Shown: one piece after another, positions 10,147-18,985 of the stretch
How positions within the stretch are numbered: the first letter of the stretch is position 1
Layout: each line of letters begins with the position of its first letter
Notes under the pieces: generated by a model
Seen by the model: the letters and a program-made list of their open reading frames with translations, nothing else
Database searches by the model: none
Told to the model about the DNA's origin: nothing
Source: CAWEBF01 sp963807235
Lineage (GTDB): Bacteria; Acidobacteriota; Vicinamibacteria; Vicinamibacterales; UBA2999
DNA: 64,000 nucleotides
Reading direction: 5' to 3'
Assembly (NCBI GenBank): GCA_963807235.1
Contig: CAWEBF010000009.1
Span: 496,001-560,000, forward strand
Program-made: the position numbers and the translations under genes

Positions 10147-10554
10147 TCAGTCGACCTTCGCCGCCACGCGTTCCCGGATGAACTCCACGATGTGCTGCAT
10201 GGGTGCGCCGGGCTGAAAAATGCCGCCGATGCCGATGGCGTTCAACTTGGGCACGTCCACATCCGGAATGATGCCTCCCACCACGACCACCACATCCGAC
10301 AACCCCCGCTCCCGCAGCAGCTCCATCACGCGCGGGCAGATGTGCATGTGCGCCCCCGACAAGATGGAGAGCCCGATGACGTCCGCGTCCTCCTGGAGCG
10401 CCGCCGTCACGATCTGCTCCGGCGTCTGCCGCAGGCCCGTATAAATGACCTCCATGCCGGCGTCCCGGAGCGCGCGGGCGATCACTTTTGCACCCCGATC
10501 GTGACCATCCAAGCCAGGCTTGGCGATCACCACTCGAATCCGCTTCTGCGACAC
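10147..10554 (-). CDS. Methylmalonyl-CoA mutase-family B12-binding subunit
   Basis: A stand-alone cobalamin-binding domain of 135 residues, the small partner of a split acyl-CoA mutase. The base-off/His-on signature DxHxxG appears as KPGLDGHDRGAKVIA, followed by GLSILSGAHMH (SxL motif) and VVVVGGIIPDVD (GG motif). These hold the nucleotide tail and the corrin ring. Its large catalytic partner is encoded just upstream at 10651. The intercistronic gap of 96 bases contains three hairpins. The response regulator starts directly after its stop. Confidence 0.92.
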   Translation of the reverse strand: MSQKRIRVVIAKPGLDGHDRGAKVIARALRDAGMEVIYTGLRQTPEQIVTAALQEDADVIGLSILSGAHMHICPRVMELLRERGLSDVVVVVGGIIPDVDVPKLNAIGIGGIFQPGAPMQHIVEFIRERVAAKVD

Positions 10555-10566
10555 TCACCCTTCCCC

Positions 10567-10606
10567 GCGCCGGGCTCTGCCCGGCGCCAGCCCCGCGAAG
10601 CGGGGC
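10567..10606. repeat. Tandem hairpin pair between mutase subunit genes
   Basis: Two adjacent perfect hairpins. The first is gcgccgggc-tct-gcccggcgc (9-bp stem, 3-base loop). The second is gccccgc-gaa-gcggggc (7-bp stem, GAA loop), followed by caaaaag. A similar GAA-loop hairpin followed by aaaaag occurs at 12313, and a CTCTG-type loop hairpin at 61614. They may be copies of a dispersed palindromic element, or they may modulate the ratio of the two mutase subunits. Confidence 0.6.
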
Positions 10607-10619
10607 CAAAAAGCACTGG

Positions 10620-10660
10620 GATAATTTAGCGAGTCGAGTGAGTCGTCTCGCTAAATTATC
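10620..10660. repeat. 14-bp perfect inverted repeat overlapping the end of the mutase gene
   Basis: The arms gataatttagcgag and ctcgctaaattatc are perfectly complementary across a 13-base spacer. The right arm includes the stop codon and last three codons of the mutase large subunit. The AT-rich outer part is unusual in this GC-rich window. An intercistronic RNA-processing or attenuator hairpin is plausible. The inner TAGCGAG/CTCGCTA core recurs in the palindrome at 61556. Confidence 0.6.
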
Positions 10661-12249
10661 GGGAGTTCTTCGTACTCGCCCCAGATGGTGCGCAGTACGG
10701 CACACATTTCCCCTACCGTGGCATACGCCCGAACCGCGTTCAGCAAGGCTGGCATTGTGTTTTCGTCACCTTGGGCCGTTGCCGTCAGGTTCTGGAGCGC
10801 CTTTTCGAGAGCCGTCGCGTCCCGCCGTGCGCGAACTTCCCCCAACCGGCGCAGCTGGTGGCGGGCCGCTTCGTCGTCGATGTATAGCGTGGCGACTCCT
10901 GGTCCACCCGTCCCTGCCGACTCGTTCACGCCCACGATCAGGCGCTCGCTCCTCTCCACCGCCTGCTGGTCGCGATAGGCGCTCTCGGCAATCTCGCGCT
11001 GCGGGTACCCCGCCTCGATAGCCTGAATCATGCCGCCCATCGCGTCGATGCGCGCGATGTAGGCCTCGGCCTCCGTCTCCAGCTCTCTTGTCAGCTGCTC
11101 CACGGCGTAGGAGCCGCCCAGGGGGTCCACCACCTCGGTGATGCCGGTTTCAAAGGCGATGATCTGCTGCGTACGCAGGGCCAGCGTCGCCGCTTCCTCT
11201 GTGGGCAGCGCCAGGGCCTCGTCGAGCGCATTGGTGTGCAGCGACTGGACCCCGCCCAGCACGGCCGCAAGCGCCTGCACGGTGGTCCGCACCACGTTGT
11301 TGTAGGGCTGCTGCGCGGTGAGCGACACGCCGGCCGTCTGCGCGTGGCATCGAAGCTGCCACGACTTGGGGTCGCGCGCACCAAAACGGTCGCGCATGAC
11401 ACGTGCCCACACGCGGCGGGCCGCGCGGAACTTCGCCACCTCCTCCAGAAAATCGTTCTGCGCGTTGAAGAAGAACGACAAGCGAGGCGCGAAGCTGTCC
11501 ACGTCGAGGCCCGCATCGATGCCCGCCTGCACGTACTCGATGCCGTCGCGAAGCGTGAAGGCCAGTTCCTGTGCCGCCGTCGCTCCGGCTTCACGGATGT
11601 GATACCCGCTGACCGAGATGCTGTTCCACCGCGGCACATGCTCGGCGCAGAAGGCGAACGTATCGGTCACGAGCCGCATCGACGGACGCGGCGGATAGAT
11701 GTACTCCTTCTGCGCGATGAACTCCTTCAGGATGTCGTTCTGGAGCGTGCCGTTCAGCCGTGTCCACGCAACGCCCTGCCGCTCGGCCACCACGAGGTAC
11801 ATCGCGAACAGGATCGATGCCGGTCCGTTGATCGTCATCGACGTGGACACGGCGCCAAGGTCGATGCCTGTGAACAAGGCCTCCATGTCCGCCAGCGAGG
11901 CCACGCTGACGCCGCACTTCCCCACCTCGCCAAGCGACAGCTCCTCGTCGGGATCGCGGCCCATCAGCGTCGGCAGATCGAACGCCACGCTGAGCCCGGT
12001 TCCGCCCGCGGCCAGCAGGGCCCGGTAGCGCTCGTTGGTCTCCTCGGGCGTGCCGAAACCGGCGAACTGCCGCATGGTCCACAGCTTGCCGCGGTAACCC
12101 TCGGGATAGAGCCCACGCGTGTACGGGAACTGTCCGGGGTCGGGCGTGTCGCGGGCGTAGTCGAGCCCTTCGACGTCGGCTCGCGTGTAGACGGGCTGTC
12201 GTGTTGCGCTCGAGGCGGGAGGATGCGGCTGGCGCGGAGACGGGCTCAT
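10651..12249 (-). CDS. Methylmalonyl-CoA mutase-family acyl-CoA mutase, large subunit
   Basis: B12-dependent radical mutase catalytic (TIM-barrel) subunit of 532 residues. It interconverts branched and linear CoA thioesters, for example methylmalonyl-CoA and succinyl-CoA. Family motifs are seen: TRGLYPEGYRGKLWTMRQF, GLSVAFDLPTLMGRDPDE, SVSGYHIREAGATAAQELA, GVSLTAQQPYNNVVRT and DPLGGSYAVEQLT. At the site of the methylmalonyl-CoA mutase tyrosine (RQYAGF) this protein has Phe (RQFAGF), as reported for isobutyryl-CoA-type mutases, so the substrate is uncertain. The cobalamin domain is a separate gene downstream. No MeaB/ArgK chaperone or epimerase is in the window. Confidence 0.88.
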   Translation of the reverse strand: MSPSPRQPHPPASSATRQPVYTRADVEGLDYARDTPDPGQFPYTRGLYPEGYRGKLWTMRQFAGFGTPEETNERYRALLAAGGTGLSVAFDLPTLMGRDPDEELSLGEVGKCGVSVASLADMEALFTGIDLGAVSTSMTINGPASILFAMYLVVAERQGVAWTRLNGTLQNDILKEFIAQKEYIYPPRPSMRLVTDTFAFCAEHVPRWNSISVSGYHIREAGATAAQELAFTLRDGIEYVQAGIDAGLDVDSFAPRLSFFFNAQNDFLEEVAKFRAARRVWARVMRDRFGARDPKSWQLRCHAQTAGVSLTAQQPYNNVVRTTVQALAAVLGGVQSLHTNALDEALALPTEEAATLALRTQQIIAFETGITEVVDPLGGSYAVEQLTRELETEAEAYIARIDAMGGMIQAIEAGYPQREIAESAYRDQQAVERSERLIVGVNESAGTGGPGVATLYIDDEAARHQLRRLGEVRARRDATALEKALQNLTATAQGDENTMPALLNAVRAYATVGEMCAVLRTIWGEYEELPII

Positions 12250-12312
12250 CGGACCGTTATGCAGGCTCGGACGTCTGGCCCCGGCTTGATGCTGATCCGC
12301 ATATAAGGTCCA

Positions 12313-12332
12313 GCGCGCGAAGCGCGCAAAAA
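12313..12332. repeat. GAA-loop hairpin followed by aaaaag
   Basis: Perfect 6-bp stem gcgcgc-gaa-gcgcgc followed by aaaaag, in the divergent region between the mutase and gdhA. It matches the layout of the second hairpin at 10590, including the ccag-like lead-in. Confidence 0.5.
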
Positions 12333-12339
12333 GAAGTAC

Positions 12340-12391
12340 CCTAGAATCGCCGAGGGCCTGTACTGCTGCGATGGCCCTTCTCGATTCTAGG
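12340..12391. promoter_or_regulatory. Long inverted repeat upstream of gdhA
   Basis: The outer arms cctagaatcg and cgattctagg are perfectly complementary (10 bp). Inside them, agggcc and ggccct form a further 6-bp stem, separated by a 3x3 internal loop and closing a 14-base loop. The element ends 16 bases before the gdhA ATG and lies in the divergent promoter region, so it is not a simple end-of-gene terminator. The left arm contains TAGAAT, a fair -10 hexamer. An operator or a leader-RNA switch are both possible. Confidence 0.55.
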
Positions 12392-12407
12392 CCACAATAC
12401 CGAGGGA

Positions 12408-13658
12408 ATGGCAGAACACGGACCGCTCTTCGCCGCGATGCTTCAAGAGTTCGACGAGGCGGCGAAGCTCCTCTCGCTCGAGCCGGGCATCTGGCGGATC
12501 CTCACGCGGCCCAAGCGTCAGATTGTCGTCTCCTGCCCCGTGCAGATGGACAACGGCGAGATCGAGGTCTTCACGGGCTACCGCGTCCAATACAACATCA
12601 CGCTGGGGCCAGCCAAAGGCGGCATCCGCTATCACCCCGACGTGACGCTGGATGAGGTCACGGCACTGGCAGCCTGGATGACGTGGAAGTGCGCCGTCGC
12701 GCAACTGCCGTTCGGTGGCGGCAAGGGCGGCATCGTGTGCGATCCGTCCCGAATGTCCAAGCGCGAGCTGGAGGCGCTGACGCGCCGCTACGTGGCCGAG
12801 ATCATTGACGCGATCGGGCCCGAGAAGGACGTTCCCGCTCCCGACGTCAACACGAACGAACAGATCATGGCCTGGTTCATGGACACGTACAGCATGCACG
12901 TCGGCCACACCGAAACGGCCGTGGTCACGGGCAAGCCCGTCGAGATGGGCGGGTCGCTGGGCCGGCGCGAGGCCACCGGCCGTGGCGTCATGATCATCAC
13001 GCGCGAGGCCGCCACGCATCGTCAACTGGCGATTCAAGGCGCCACGGTCGCGGTGCAAGGATTCGGGAACGTAGGCTCGGTCAGTGCCGACCTGCTCTCA
13101 CGGATTGGCGCCAAGGTGGTTGGCGTGAGCGACTGGAAGGGTGGGGTCTACAACGAGCAAGGCCTGGACGTGGCCGAACTGCTCAAGCACGCTGCGCAGC
13201 ACAAGACCGTGGATGGGTTCCCCGGGGGCACCGAGCTGACCAACGAGGATCTGCTCGCGCTCGACGTCGATGTCCTGATCCCGGCCGCACTCGAGAACCA
13301 GATCACCGAGGACAACGCCGCGGCCGTTCGGGCGAAGATCGTCGTCGAGGGCGCCAACGGCCCCACCACGCCCGAGGCGCATCAGATGCTCCACGATCGG
13401 GGCGTCTTCGTGGTGCCCGACATCCTGGCCAACGCCGGCGGCGTCACCGCGTCCTACTTCGAGTGGGTCCAGAACCGCCACGGGTATTACTGGTCGGAGG
13501 ACGAAGTGAACACACGTCTCGAAGCCAAGATGATCGAGGCCTTCGACGTCGTGGTGGCGACGTCGAAGAAGTACAACGTCGACATGCGGACCGCCGCCTA
13601 CGCAGTCGCAATCGCCCGCGTCGGTAATGTCACGCGTTTACGGGGTATGTACGCGTAG
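12408..13658 (+). CDS. gdhA: Glutamate dehydrogenase (Glu/Leu/Phe/Val dehydrogenase family)
   Basis: Reversible oxidative deamination of glutamate to 2-oxoglutarate with NAD(P). The 416 residues are typical of the hexameric small enzyme. The substrate domain shows YNITLGPAKGGIRYHP, the catalytic-lysine region WKCAVAQLPFGGGKGGI, and PAPDVNTNEQIMAW. The Rossmann domain has TVAVQGFGNVGSVSADLL, and it ends with the NAGGVTASYFEWVQN motif and RTAAYAVAIARV. The acidic/neutral residues after the GxGxxG strand do not settle NAD versus NADP preference. It is transcribed alone and rightward from a region with a strong hairpin, and ends at a heptamer-repeat terminator shared with the convergent gene. Confidence 0.95.
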   Translation: MAEHGPLFAAMLQEFDEAAKLLSLEPGIWRILTRPKRQIVVSCPVQMDNGEIEVFTGYRVQYNITLGPAKGGIRYHPDVTLDEVTALAAWMTWKCAVAQLPFGGGKGGIVCDPSRMSKRELEALTRRYVAEIIDAIGPEKDVPAPDVNTNEQIMAWFMDTYSMHVGHTETAVVTGKPVEMGGSLGRREATGRGVMIITREAATHRQLAIQGATVAVQGFGNVGSVSADLLSRIGAKVVGVSDWKGGVYNEQGLDVAELLKHAAQHKTVDGFPGGTELTNEDLLALDVDVLIPAALENQITEDNAAAVRAKIVVEGANGPTTPEAHQMLHDRGVFVVPDILANAGGVTASYFEWVQNRHGYYWSEDEVNTRLEAKMIEAFDVVVATSKKYNVDMRTAAYAVAIARVGNVTRLRGMYA

Positions 13659-13665
13659 ACCAGGT

Positions 13666-13734
13666 AAAGGCAAAGGGCAAAAGGCGCAAGGCAAAAGGAA
13701 TATTCCTTCTGCCCTTTGCCTTCTGCCTTCTGCC
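13666..13734. terminator. Inverted heptamer-repeat cluster, probable bidirectional terminator
   Basis: The left arm is built of 7-base units (aaaggca, aagggca, aaaggcg, caaggca), then aatatt, then a right arm of units ccttctg, ccctttg, ccttctg, ccttctg. The arms are largely complementary and would form a stem of about 30 bp. It sits exactly between two convergent genes, which fits a bidirectional terminator. Confidence 0.65.
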
Positions 13735-13742
13735 CTGTTCTT

Positions 13743-15227
13743 CTATTTCCTCCCCAACGACGCCTTGATATCCGCGACGCTCGTCAGCCGGTCCGGATTC
13801 AGGCTGTGCACCGACATGATGCGCTCGACGTCCAGCTTCAACCGATCGAGGTTGTCGGCGAACACACCCGTTCCCGTGACGGGTGGATTCGGCACCGGGT
13901 CGTTGGCCGGCGGCAGATTGAACATGTCGGCGTAGACGAGAAGCTTTTCCTTCGGCAGATAGCCGACCACGAGGCCGTCTGCGTGCGGCAGTCCCCGGAT
14001 GACGTGCACTTCCAGAGTCCGCGTCCCGTCCTGGAAGACACGCTTGTCGCCGGTGAAGCCTTCGACGACCGGTTTCTTACCGGATTTGGACTGTGAGTCT
14101 GGTGCCAGCGTGCGCGGCGCCGACAGCGCCGTCATCAGGAAGTTGCGGTTCACCTCTGGCGTCACAATCGTGATGCCTTCCGCCACCACGGCCGGCAGGC
14201 CTCCCGTGTGGTCGAAGTGGTGGTGCGAGAGGATCCCGTAGCGGATCGGCTTGTTCGGGATCACCCTCTTCGTCTCGGCGATGATCCCCAGGGCCCGCGC
14301 CTCGTTCTGGGGGCCGGGCTCGAACAGCACGATGTGGTCGGCGAACTCGATGGCCAGTGCGTTGTAGGCGCCGTTGATTCGGAAGACTCCCTCAGCGAGC
14401 TTCTCCGACGTCGGGCCTGGCGCCGCGCCCCCCGGCCCGCCAGGACCGCCCGGACCGCCTCCGCGCCCCGCCGGCGGCGGGGTCGGCGTCAGCAGCGCCT
14501 GGAGGTTCGCCGGGTTTGCGTGCGCGCCCAGGATGTAGGCCTCGAACGTCGGCCAGCCGCCGCGCTTCTGGACGATGCTGGCGGGGAACTTCAGACCGTT
14601 GTTGTCGCGGTAGTGGCCGTAGTCGGCCTCCACCAGCATGTCGCCGAAGACGGGGTTCTCGAGCCAGGTCTGCACGCGGTCCACCAGGCCCTGCGCGTTG
14701 ATGAAACCGACCAGGCGGTACGGCTGGCCTCCCGGCGACTTGATCGGCGCGTTCCACGTCACGACCTGGTAACGGGTGCCGTTCACGGTCTGGTTCCTGA
14801 CGGTGGCGCTGTTGGCCAGCCCGCCCTTCACGAATCCCCAGGGCGTGATCCAGATCTCGAGCTGCTGCCCCCACGCCTGGTTGGCGGGGAGGATCAGCTG
14901 CTGCGTTTGAGGCGTCCCGGTGACGAGCGTGGCCCGCCCGCCCGTGACTGGCACTCCGTAGTTGGCCCAGGTGGCTCGCGACGCCGGCTGCGAGAAATCG
15001 ATCGCGCGCACGTAGTCGTTCATCGCCGCCATCGGCCAGGGCTGGTTCGCGTTGTTGTTCTGCCCGAGGTTCCCCGCTGCCGCGGTGCCGTAGAAATGGA
15101 TCGAGGTGACGTTATCGATCCCCATCGCCCGCGCCGCATTGCCGAGCACCGTCTTGGCGTCCTGCGCGGCCGCCGTCGACGCCACCATCATCAAGACGGC
15201 CAGCGCCGTCATGCCCTGCCTCACCAT
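13743..15227 (-). CDS. Secreted metallo-beta-lactamase-fold hydrolase
   Basis: The protein starts with a clear signal peptide (MVRQGMTALAVLMMVASTAAAQ), so export is expected. Residues from about 25 to 270 form an N-terminal domain without a recognised name, and a Gly/Pro-rich linker follows. The C-terminal half is a metallo-beta-lactamase fold with the metal motif LSHHHFDHTGGLP and later metal-ligand candidates GLPHADGLVVG and ADMFNLPPA. The substrate is unknown; family members hydrolyse lactones, thioesters or phosphodiesters. The ATG at 15227 gives the best signal peptide; an upstream ATG at 15266 would add 13 charged residues. It is convergent with gdhA. Confidence 0.82.
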   Translation of the reverse strand: MVRQGMTALAVLMMVASTAAAQDAKTVLGNAARAMGIDNVTSIHFYGTAAAGNLGQNNNANQPWPMAAMNDYVRAIDFSQPASRATWANYGVPVTGGRATLVTGTPQTQQLILPANQAWGQQLEIWITPWGFVKGGLANSATVRNQTVNGTRYQVVTWNAPIKSPGGQPYRLVGFINAQGLVDRVQTWLENPVFGDMLVEADYGHYRDNNGLKFPASIVQKRGGWPTFEAYILGAHANPANLQALLTPTPPPAGRGGGPGGPGGPGGAAPGPTSEKLAEGVFRINGAYNALAIEFADHIVLFEPGPQNEARALGIIAETKRVIPNKPIRYGILSHHHFDHTGGLPAVVAEGITIVTPEVNRNFLMTALSAPRTLAPDSQSKSGKKPVVEGFTGDKRVFQDGTRTLEVHVIRGLPHADGLVVGYLPKEKLLVYADMFNLPPANDPVPNPPVTGTGVFADNLDRLKLDVERIMSVHSLNPDRLTSVADIKASLGRK

Positions 15228-15306
15228 GTTTGCGCTCCCTTTCGAAATCGAACCCGTGAGACACACCTCCGGGCGACCGCCATTATCAATCAGGTGTGAG
15301 CGAAGT

Positions 15307-17547
15307 CTAAGATCCGACGCGGAAGGCGACGAGCGACGAGACGTCGCCGGTTGCGCCCTTCAGGCTCAACTCGACCAGGTACTCGCCGGGCGGCGTGGTG
15401 TTGAGGCCCACGTCGACCTGATGGGTGCCGCCGGCTCCGGCCGGCACGACGGTCAGGTCCGAGATCTTGTCGCCGGCCCGGTTCAGCAGCCTCGCGATGG
15501 GCGCTGCCTGTTCGGTCCCTGGCACGTACGCATCGAACCGAATCAACAGCCGCTCGGTGCGCGAGAATTCGCGCGCCACCGTCGGCACGGCCGCGCCGTC
15601 GGCCTGCACTGACTGGAGATCCCGCGCCGTACGGCCCCGGAACACCCGCGGCGTGCTGAGCGACGGCTCCGCTGCCGAGAAGTCGGGCACATCGATGGTC
15701 TGAGTCTCCCGGTCCAGCGTGCCGGCACCGTCAACGCCTTCCACAGTCAGCCGAAGCTCCAGCTTGCCGGGCGGCGCGTCGAAGCTCACCTGCTGTGGCG
15801 GCACGGAAGCTGCGGCGCCGCCGCTGGGCGGGCTCGCTGGACGCACTGCGCCCGGGCCCGAGCCCACGTTGGCGGCGCCGTTGCCGCCGGAGCGCCCGCG
15901 GAACACCAGGCTCCCCGTGCCGTTCGCGGCCAGGACCGAGAGCGCGCCGATCGCTTCACGGCGAACGCCCGGCGAGGCCGGCATCGGCTCCCACACCACC
16001 GTAACCTTCGTCTTGCCGTTCTCGCCGCGCTGGCTGCCCACCCAGGTCCGCACGTAGCGGCTGGCCTGGACCGAAGGCGCAATCGACGCCAGCGCATACT
16101 GGACCGGCTTGGCGATCTCCTTGGCCGGCTTGGAGATCCTTTCGATGTCGGCCGCGCTGGCCGCCCAGAAGCCGCGGCGCGCGCGCACGTCCGCGCCGCG
16201 TCGCTTCACGCGGACCTTGATCTGATGGAACTTTCCGTCGGTCGGCGCTTTCGAGGTGTAGCCCAGCAGGTAGTAGTAGCTCGAGTCGCGGACGATCTGC
16301 GTCATGCCCTCGAGCAGGGTGTTGCGGTTCACGATCGCGCGCCCGTCGGTTTCCTCCGACAGCACCCGCAAGGTGTCGGTGGTCATCTGCAGCGTCCGGC
16401 GATCGGTCGCAAACGACGGCGTCGGCCCGAACGTGTCGTCGATGTCGAACTCGAAGACGGCCAGCCCACGGGGATCCAGCGAGTAGATCGCGGTGTTGTT
16501 GCGATTGGCGGCTTCGAACACGTCGCGCAGCCGCGAGTACACGTCGGCCTGTGAGAAGAACGCCGCCGACTCCTCGCGCGGCGTGTCGCCCGCTCCCGAC
16601 GGGATGCCGCGCGTGAGCGGGTCGATCGGCGACGAGGCGTCGGCGCGCCGCATCTGCGGCGGCAGCATGGCCGTGAAGCCCTCGCTGACGAAGATGATGG
16701 ACTTGCGGCGTTCGCTCAACGAGCCGAGCCGCACGGACAGGCCGCGCAGCGCGCCCATCACCACGTCGTTCCGGATGCGCTCCACCGTTTGGGTGTCATA
16801 GCGCACGTAGTTCTCCTCCATCTGGTTCCGCGGACGGTAGTCGTACTTCCGCCCCTCGAACTGCTCGATGGCCCGGATGATGGAGGCGTGGTCGCGGGTG
16901 AAGGACACATCGCTGGCCGGCATCAACGGGACCATGATGGCCAGCATGTCGTTCGGCCGCAGCTGCGTCTGGATGAACCTGGTGAGCGGCTCGCGGATCG
17001 AGATCGAGTTCGCCCTGCGCACGTGGTAGTCGTCGAGGAAGATGGTGTACACGCGCACGTCGTCGCGCGCGGCCTCGGATTCCTCGTCGTCGCGATTGCG
17101 GAGCTGCCGCGGCGGAGGCTCGCCCGGTTTCGGGTTGCCGTCCACCTTGATCAGCCGGAACTGCTCGACCGGCTGCGGCTGGTCGTCCTCGAGGACCTCG
17201 AAGTCCTCTTGCTTCAAGTCGGTGATTGGCGTGCCTCTCCCGTCGGTCACGATCACGTCCACGCGCACGAAGCTGATTTCGCCTCGGAACGTGGGTTGCT
17301 CGGGCAGTTGAATGACAGGGGGCGGGGGGTTGTTGGGCGGCTGCTGCGCCGGCGGAGCACCCTGCTGCGCGGGCGGCGGGGCCGCGGGTTCCTGCTGGGC
17401 CTGTGTCTGCCCCGTGTTCGAGCCGAGCACCCATGTCAACGCGATGCCGAGCAGTGCGACTCGGATCGACGGGCGAGAGCGCAAGTCCACCTTCGCCCTT
17501 CGGGCTATGGCGGACAAGAAGGCGCCGGAACGCTCGAGCATGGGCAT
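15307..17547 (-). CDS. VWFA-related secreted protein (acidobacterial type)
   Basis: About 746 residues, with an N-terminal membrane/signal segment (IRVALLGIALTWVLGS) followed by a Gln/Pro-rich linker. The domain that follows matches the acidobacterial VWFA-related family: EISFVRVDVIVTDGRG, DLKQEDFEVLEDD, VYTIFLDDYHV, and later SIIFVSEGF and YYLLGYTS. The usual MIDAS acidic residues appear in IFLDDYHVR. The C-terminal 250 residues look like beta-rich repeats. The role is unknown; VWA domains generally mediate metal-dependent protein binding. The gene is divergent from the acyl-CoA dehydrogenase with only about 32 bases between the starts. An alternative ATG lies at 17541. Confidence 0.85.
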   Translation of the reverse strand: MPMLERSGAFLSAIARRAKVDLRSRPSIRVALLGIALTWVLGSNTGQTQAQQEPAAPPPAQQGAPPAQQPPNNPPPPVIQLPEQPTFRGEISFVRVDVIVTDGRGTPITDLKQEDFEVLEDDQPQPVEQFRLIKVDGNPKPGEPPPRQLRNRDDEESEAARDDVRVYTIFLDDYHVRRANSISIREPLTRFIQTQLRPNDMLAIMVPLMPASDVSFTRDHASIIRAIEQFEGRKYDYRPRNQMEENYVRYDTQTVERIRNDVVMGALRGLSVRLGSLSERRKSIIFVSEGFTAMLPPQMRRADASSPIDPLTRGIPSGAGDTPREESAAFFSQADVYSRLRDVFEAANRNNTAIYSLDPRGLAVFEFDIDDTFGPTPSFATDRRTLQMTTDTLRVLSEETDGRAIVNRNTLLEGMTQIVRDSSYYYLLGYTSKAPTDGKFHQIKVRVKRRGADVRARRGFWAASAADIERISKPAKEIAKPVQYALASIAPSVQASRYVRTWVGSQRGENGKTKVTVVWEPMPASPGVRREAIGALSVLAANGTGSLVFRGRSGGNGAANVGSGPGAVRPASPPSGGAAASVPPQQVSFDAPPGKLELRLTVEGVDGAGTLDRETQTIDVPDFSAAEPSLSTPRVFRGRTARDLQSVQADGAAVPTVAREFSRTERLLIRFDAYVPGTEQAAPIARLLNRAGDKISDLTVVPAGAGGTHQVDVGLNTTPPGEYLVELSLKGATGDVSSLVAFRVGS

Positions 17548-17579
17548 CCGCCTGTAGTCGCGATGATAGCATTGCGGCT

Positions 17580-18744
17580 GTGACCGTCGAGGCGTCCGCA
17601 CGGCAGCCCCTTTCGGCGCTGGCGGAGGACGAGCGGCTGTTTCGCGACTCCCTGGCCGAGTTTGCGGAGCGCGAGATCCGGCCCCTCGTGCGGGCCATGG
17701 ACGAGCAGGCGCAGCTCGACACAGGGCTTATCGCTCGCCTGTTCGAGCTTGGGGCGATGGCCATCGAGGCTCCCGACTCATCGGGGGGCGGCGGCGGCAC
17801 GTTCTTTCACTCCGTACTGGCGGTCGAGGAACTGTCCCGCGTGGACCCGTCGGTCGGCGTGCTGGTGGACGTGCAGAACACGCTCGTCGTCAACGCGCTG
17901 CTGAAGTGGGGCCGTCCCGATCAGACCGCGCTCTATCTTCCGCGCCTCGCACGCGACACGATCGGCGCGTACGCCCTGTCGGAGGCCGGCTCCGGCAGCG
18001 ACGCCTTCGCGCTGGCGACCCGCGCCGTCGAGGAGCGGCGGCGACTTCGTCCTGACCGGACGCAAGCTGTGGATCACCAACGCGCGCGAAGCCGGGCTCT
18101 TCATCGTGTTCGCGACGGTCGATCCGGCCGCCGGCTATCGCGGCGTCACCGCCTTCCTTGTCGAGCGCGACACGCCCGGGCTGACGATCGGAAAGAAAGA
18201 GGACAAGCTCGGCATCCGCGCGAGCAGCACCTGTGAAGTCGTGCTCGACGGGTGCCGCGTGCCCCGAACGTGTCTGCTCGGCGAGGTGGGCAAGGGGTAC
18301 AAGGTGGCCATCGAGACACTGAACGAGGGCCGGATCGGCATCGGCGCGCAGATGGTGGGTCTCGCGCAGGGCGCGCTGGACCATGCGATCGCCCACGTGA
18401 AGGAGCGGCGACAGTTCGGCAAGGCGATCGCGGAGTTCCAGGGCGTGCAGTTCCAGCTCGCCCGCGTGGCCACCGACATCCACGCCGCGCGTCTCATGGT
18501 CTACGACGCCGCGCGACGCCGCGACAGCGGCCAGCCGTTCCTCACCGAGGCGGCGATGTGCAAGCTGTTCGCGTCGGAGACGGCCGAGCGTTCGGCGTCG
18601 CTGGCCGTGAATCTCTTCGGCGGCTACGGCTTTGTCCGCGACTACCCCGTGGAGAAGCTGTATCGCGACGCGAAGATCGGCCAGATCTACGAAGGCACGT
18701 CCAACCTGCAGCTGCAGACGATCGCCAAGCAGCTGCTGGGATGA
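17580..18744 (+). CDS. Acyl-CoA dehydrogenase, one frameshift
   Basis: FAD-dependent alpha,beta-dehydrogenation of acyl-CoA. The full-length family layout is present: N-terminal helices (EDERLFRDSLAEFAEREIRP), the flavin-contacting ALSEAGSGSDA motif, the middle beta domain (TGRKLWITNAREAGLFIVFA), and the C-terminal helices with ERRQFGKAIAEFQGVQFQLA, GGYGFVRDYPVEKLYRDAKI and YEGTSNLQLQTIAKQLL. The short-/branched-chain type is likely. A GTG start at 17580 gives the expected N terminus. A 1-base shift near 18035 (gaggagcggcggcgac) separates the two halves. The copper-chaperone-like gene follows 19 bases downstream. Confidence 0.9.
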
Positions 18745-18763
18745 GCTGATAGCAGGAGGCACC

Positions 18764-18985
18764 ATGGCCATCACACGCCGCTTCGATATCACCGGGATGA
18801 CCTGCGGGGGATGCGAGCGCGCCCTCGGGCGGGCGGTGTCGCGGGTGCCCGGCGTGCAGGACGTAACCGCGTCGCACGCCGAGCGTTCGGCGACCGTCAC
18901 GTACGACGAACGGCTGACCACGCCTGAAGCGATCGCCGCGGCGATCCGCGACGCCGGCTACGAACCGGCTGACGCGCAGTCCTGA
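18764..18985 (+). CDS. Heavy-metal-associated domain protein (CopZ-like)
   Basis: A single HMA domain of 73 residues with the metal-binding motif GMTCGGCERA, which binds Cu(I) or a similar soft metal through two cysteines. The length equals a free-standing copper chaperone. A strong ribosome-binding site aggagg lies 6 bases before the ATG, which decides the start. No copper ATPase or CsoR-type regulator is nearby. It probably shares a transcript with the acyl-CoA dehydrogenase upstream, which gives no functional clue. Confidence 0.88.
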   Translation: MAITRRFDITGMTCGGCERALGRAVSRVPGVQDVTASHAERSATVTYDERLTTPEAIAAAIRDAGYEPADAQS

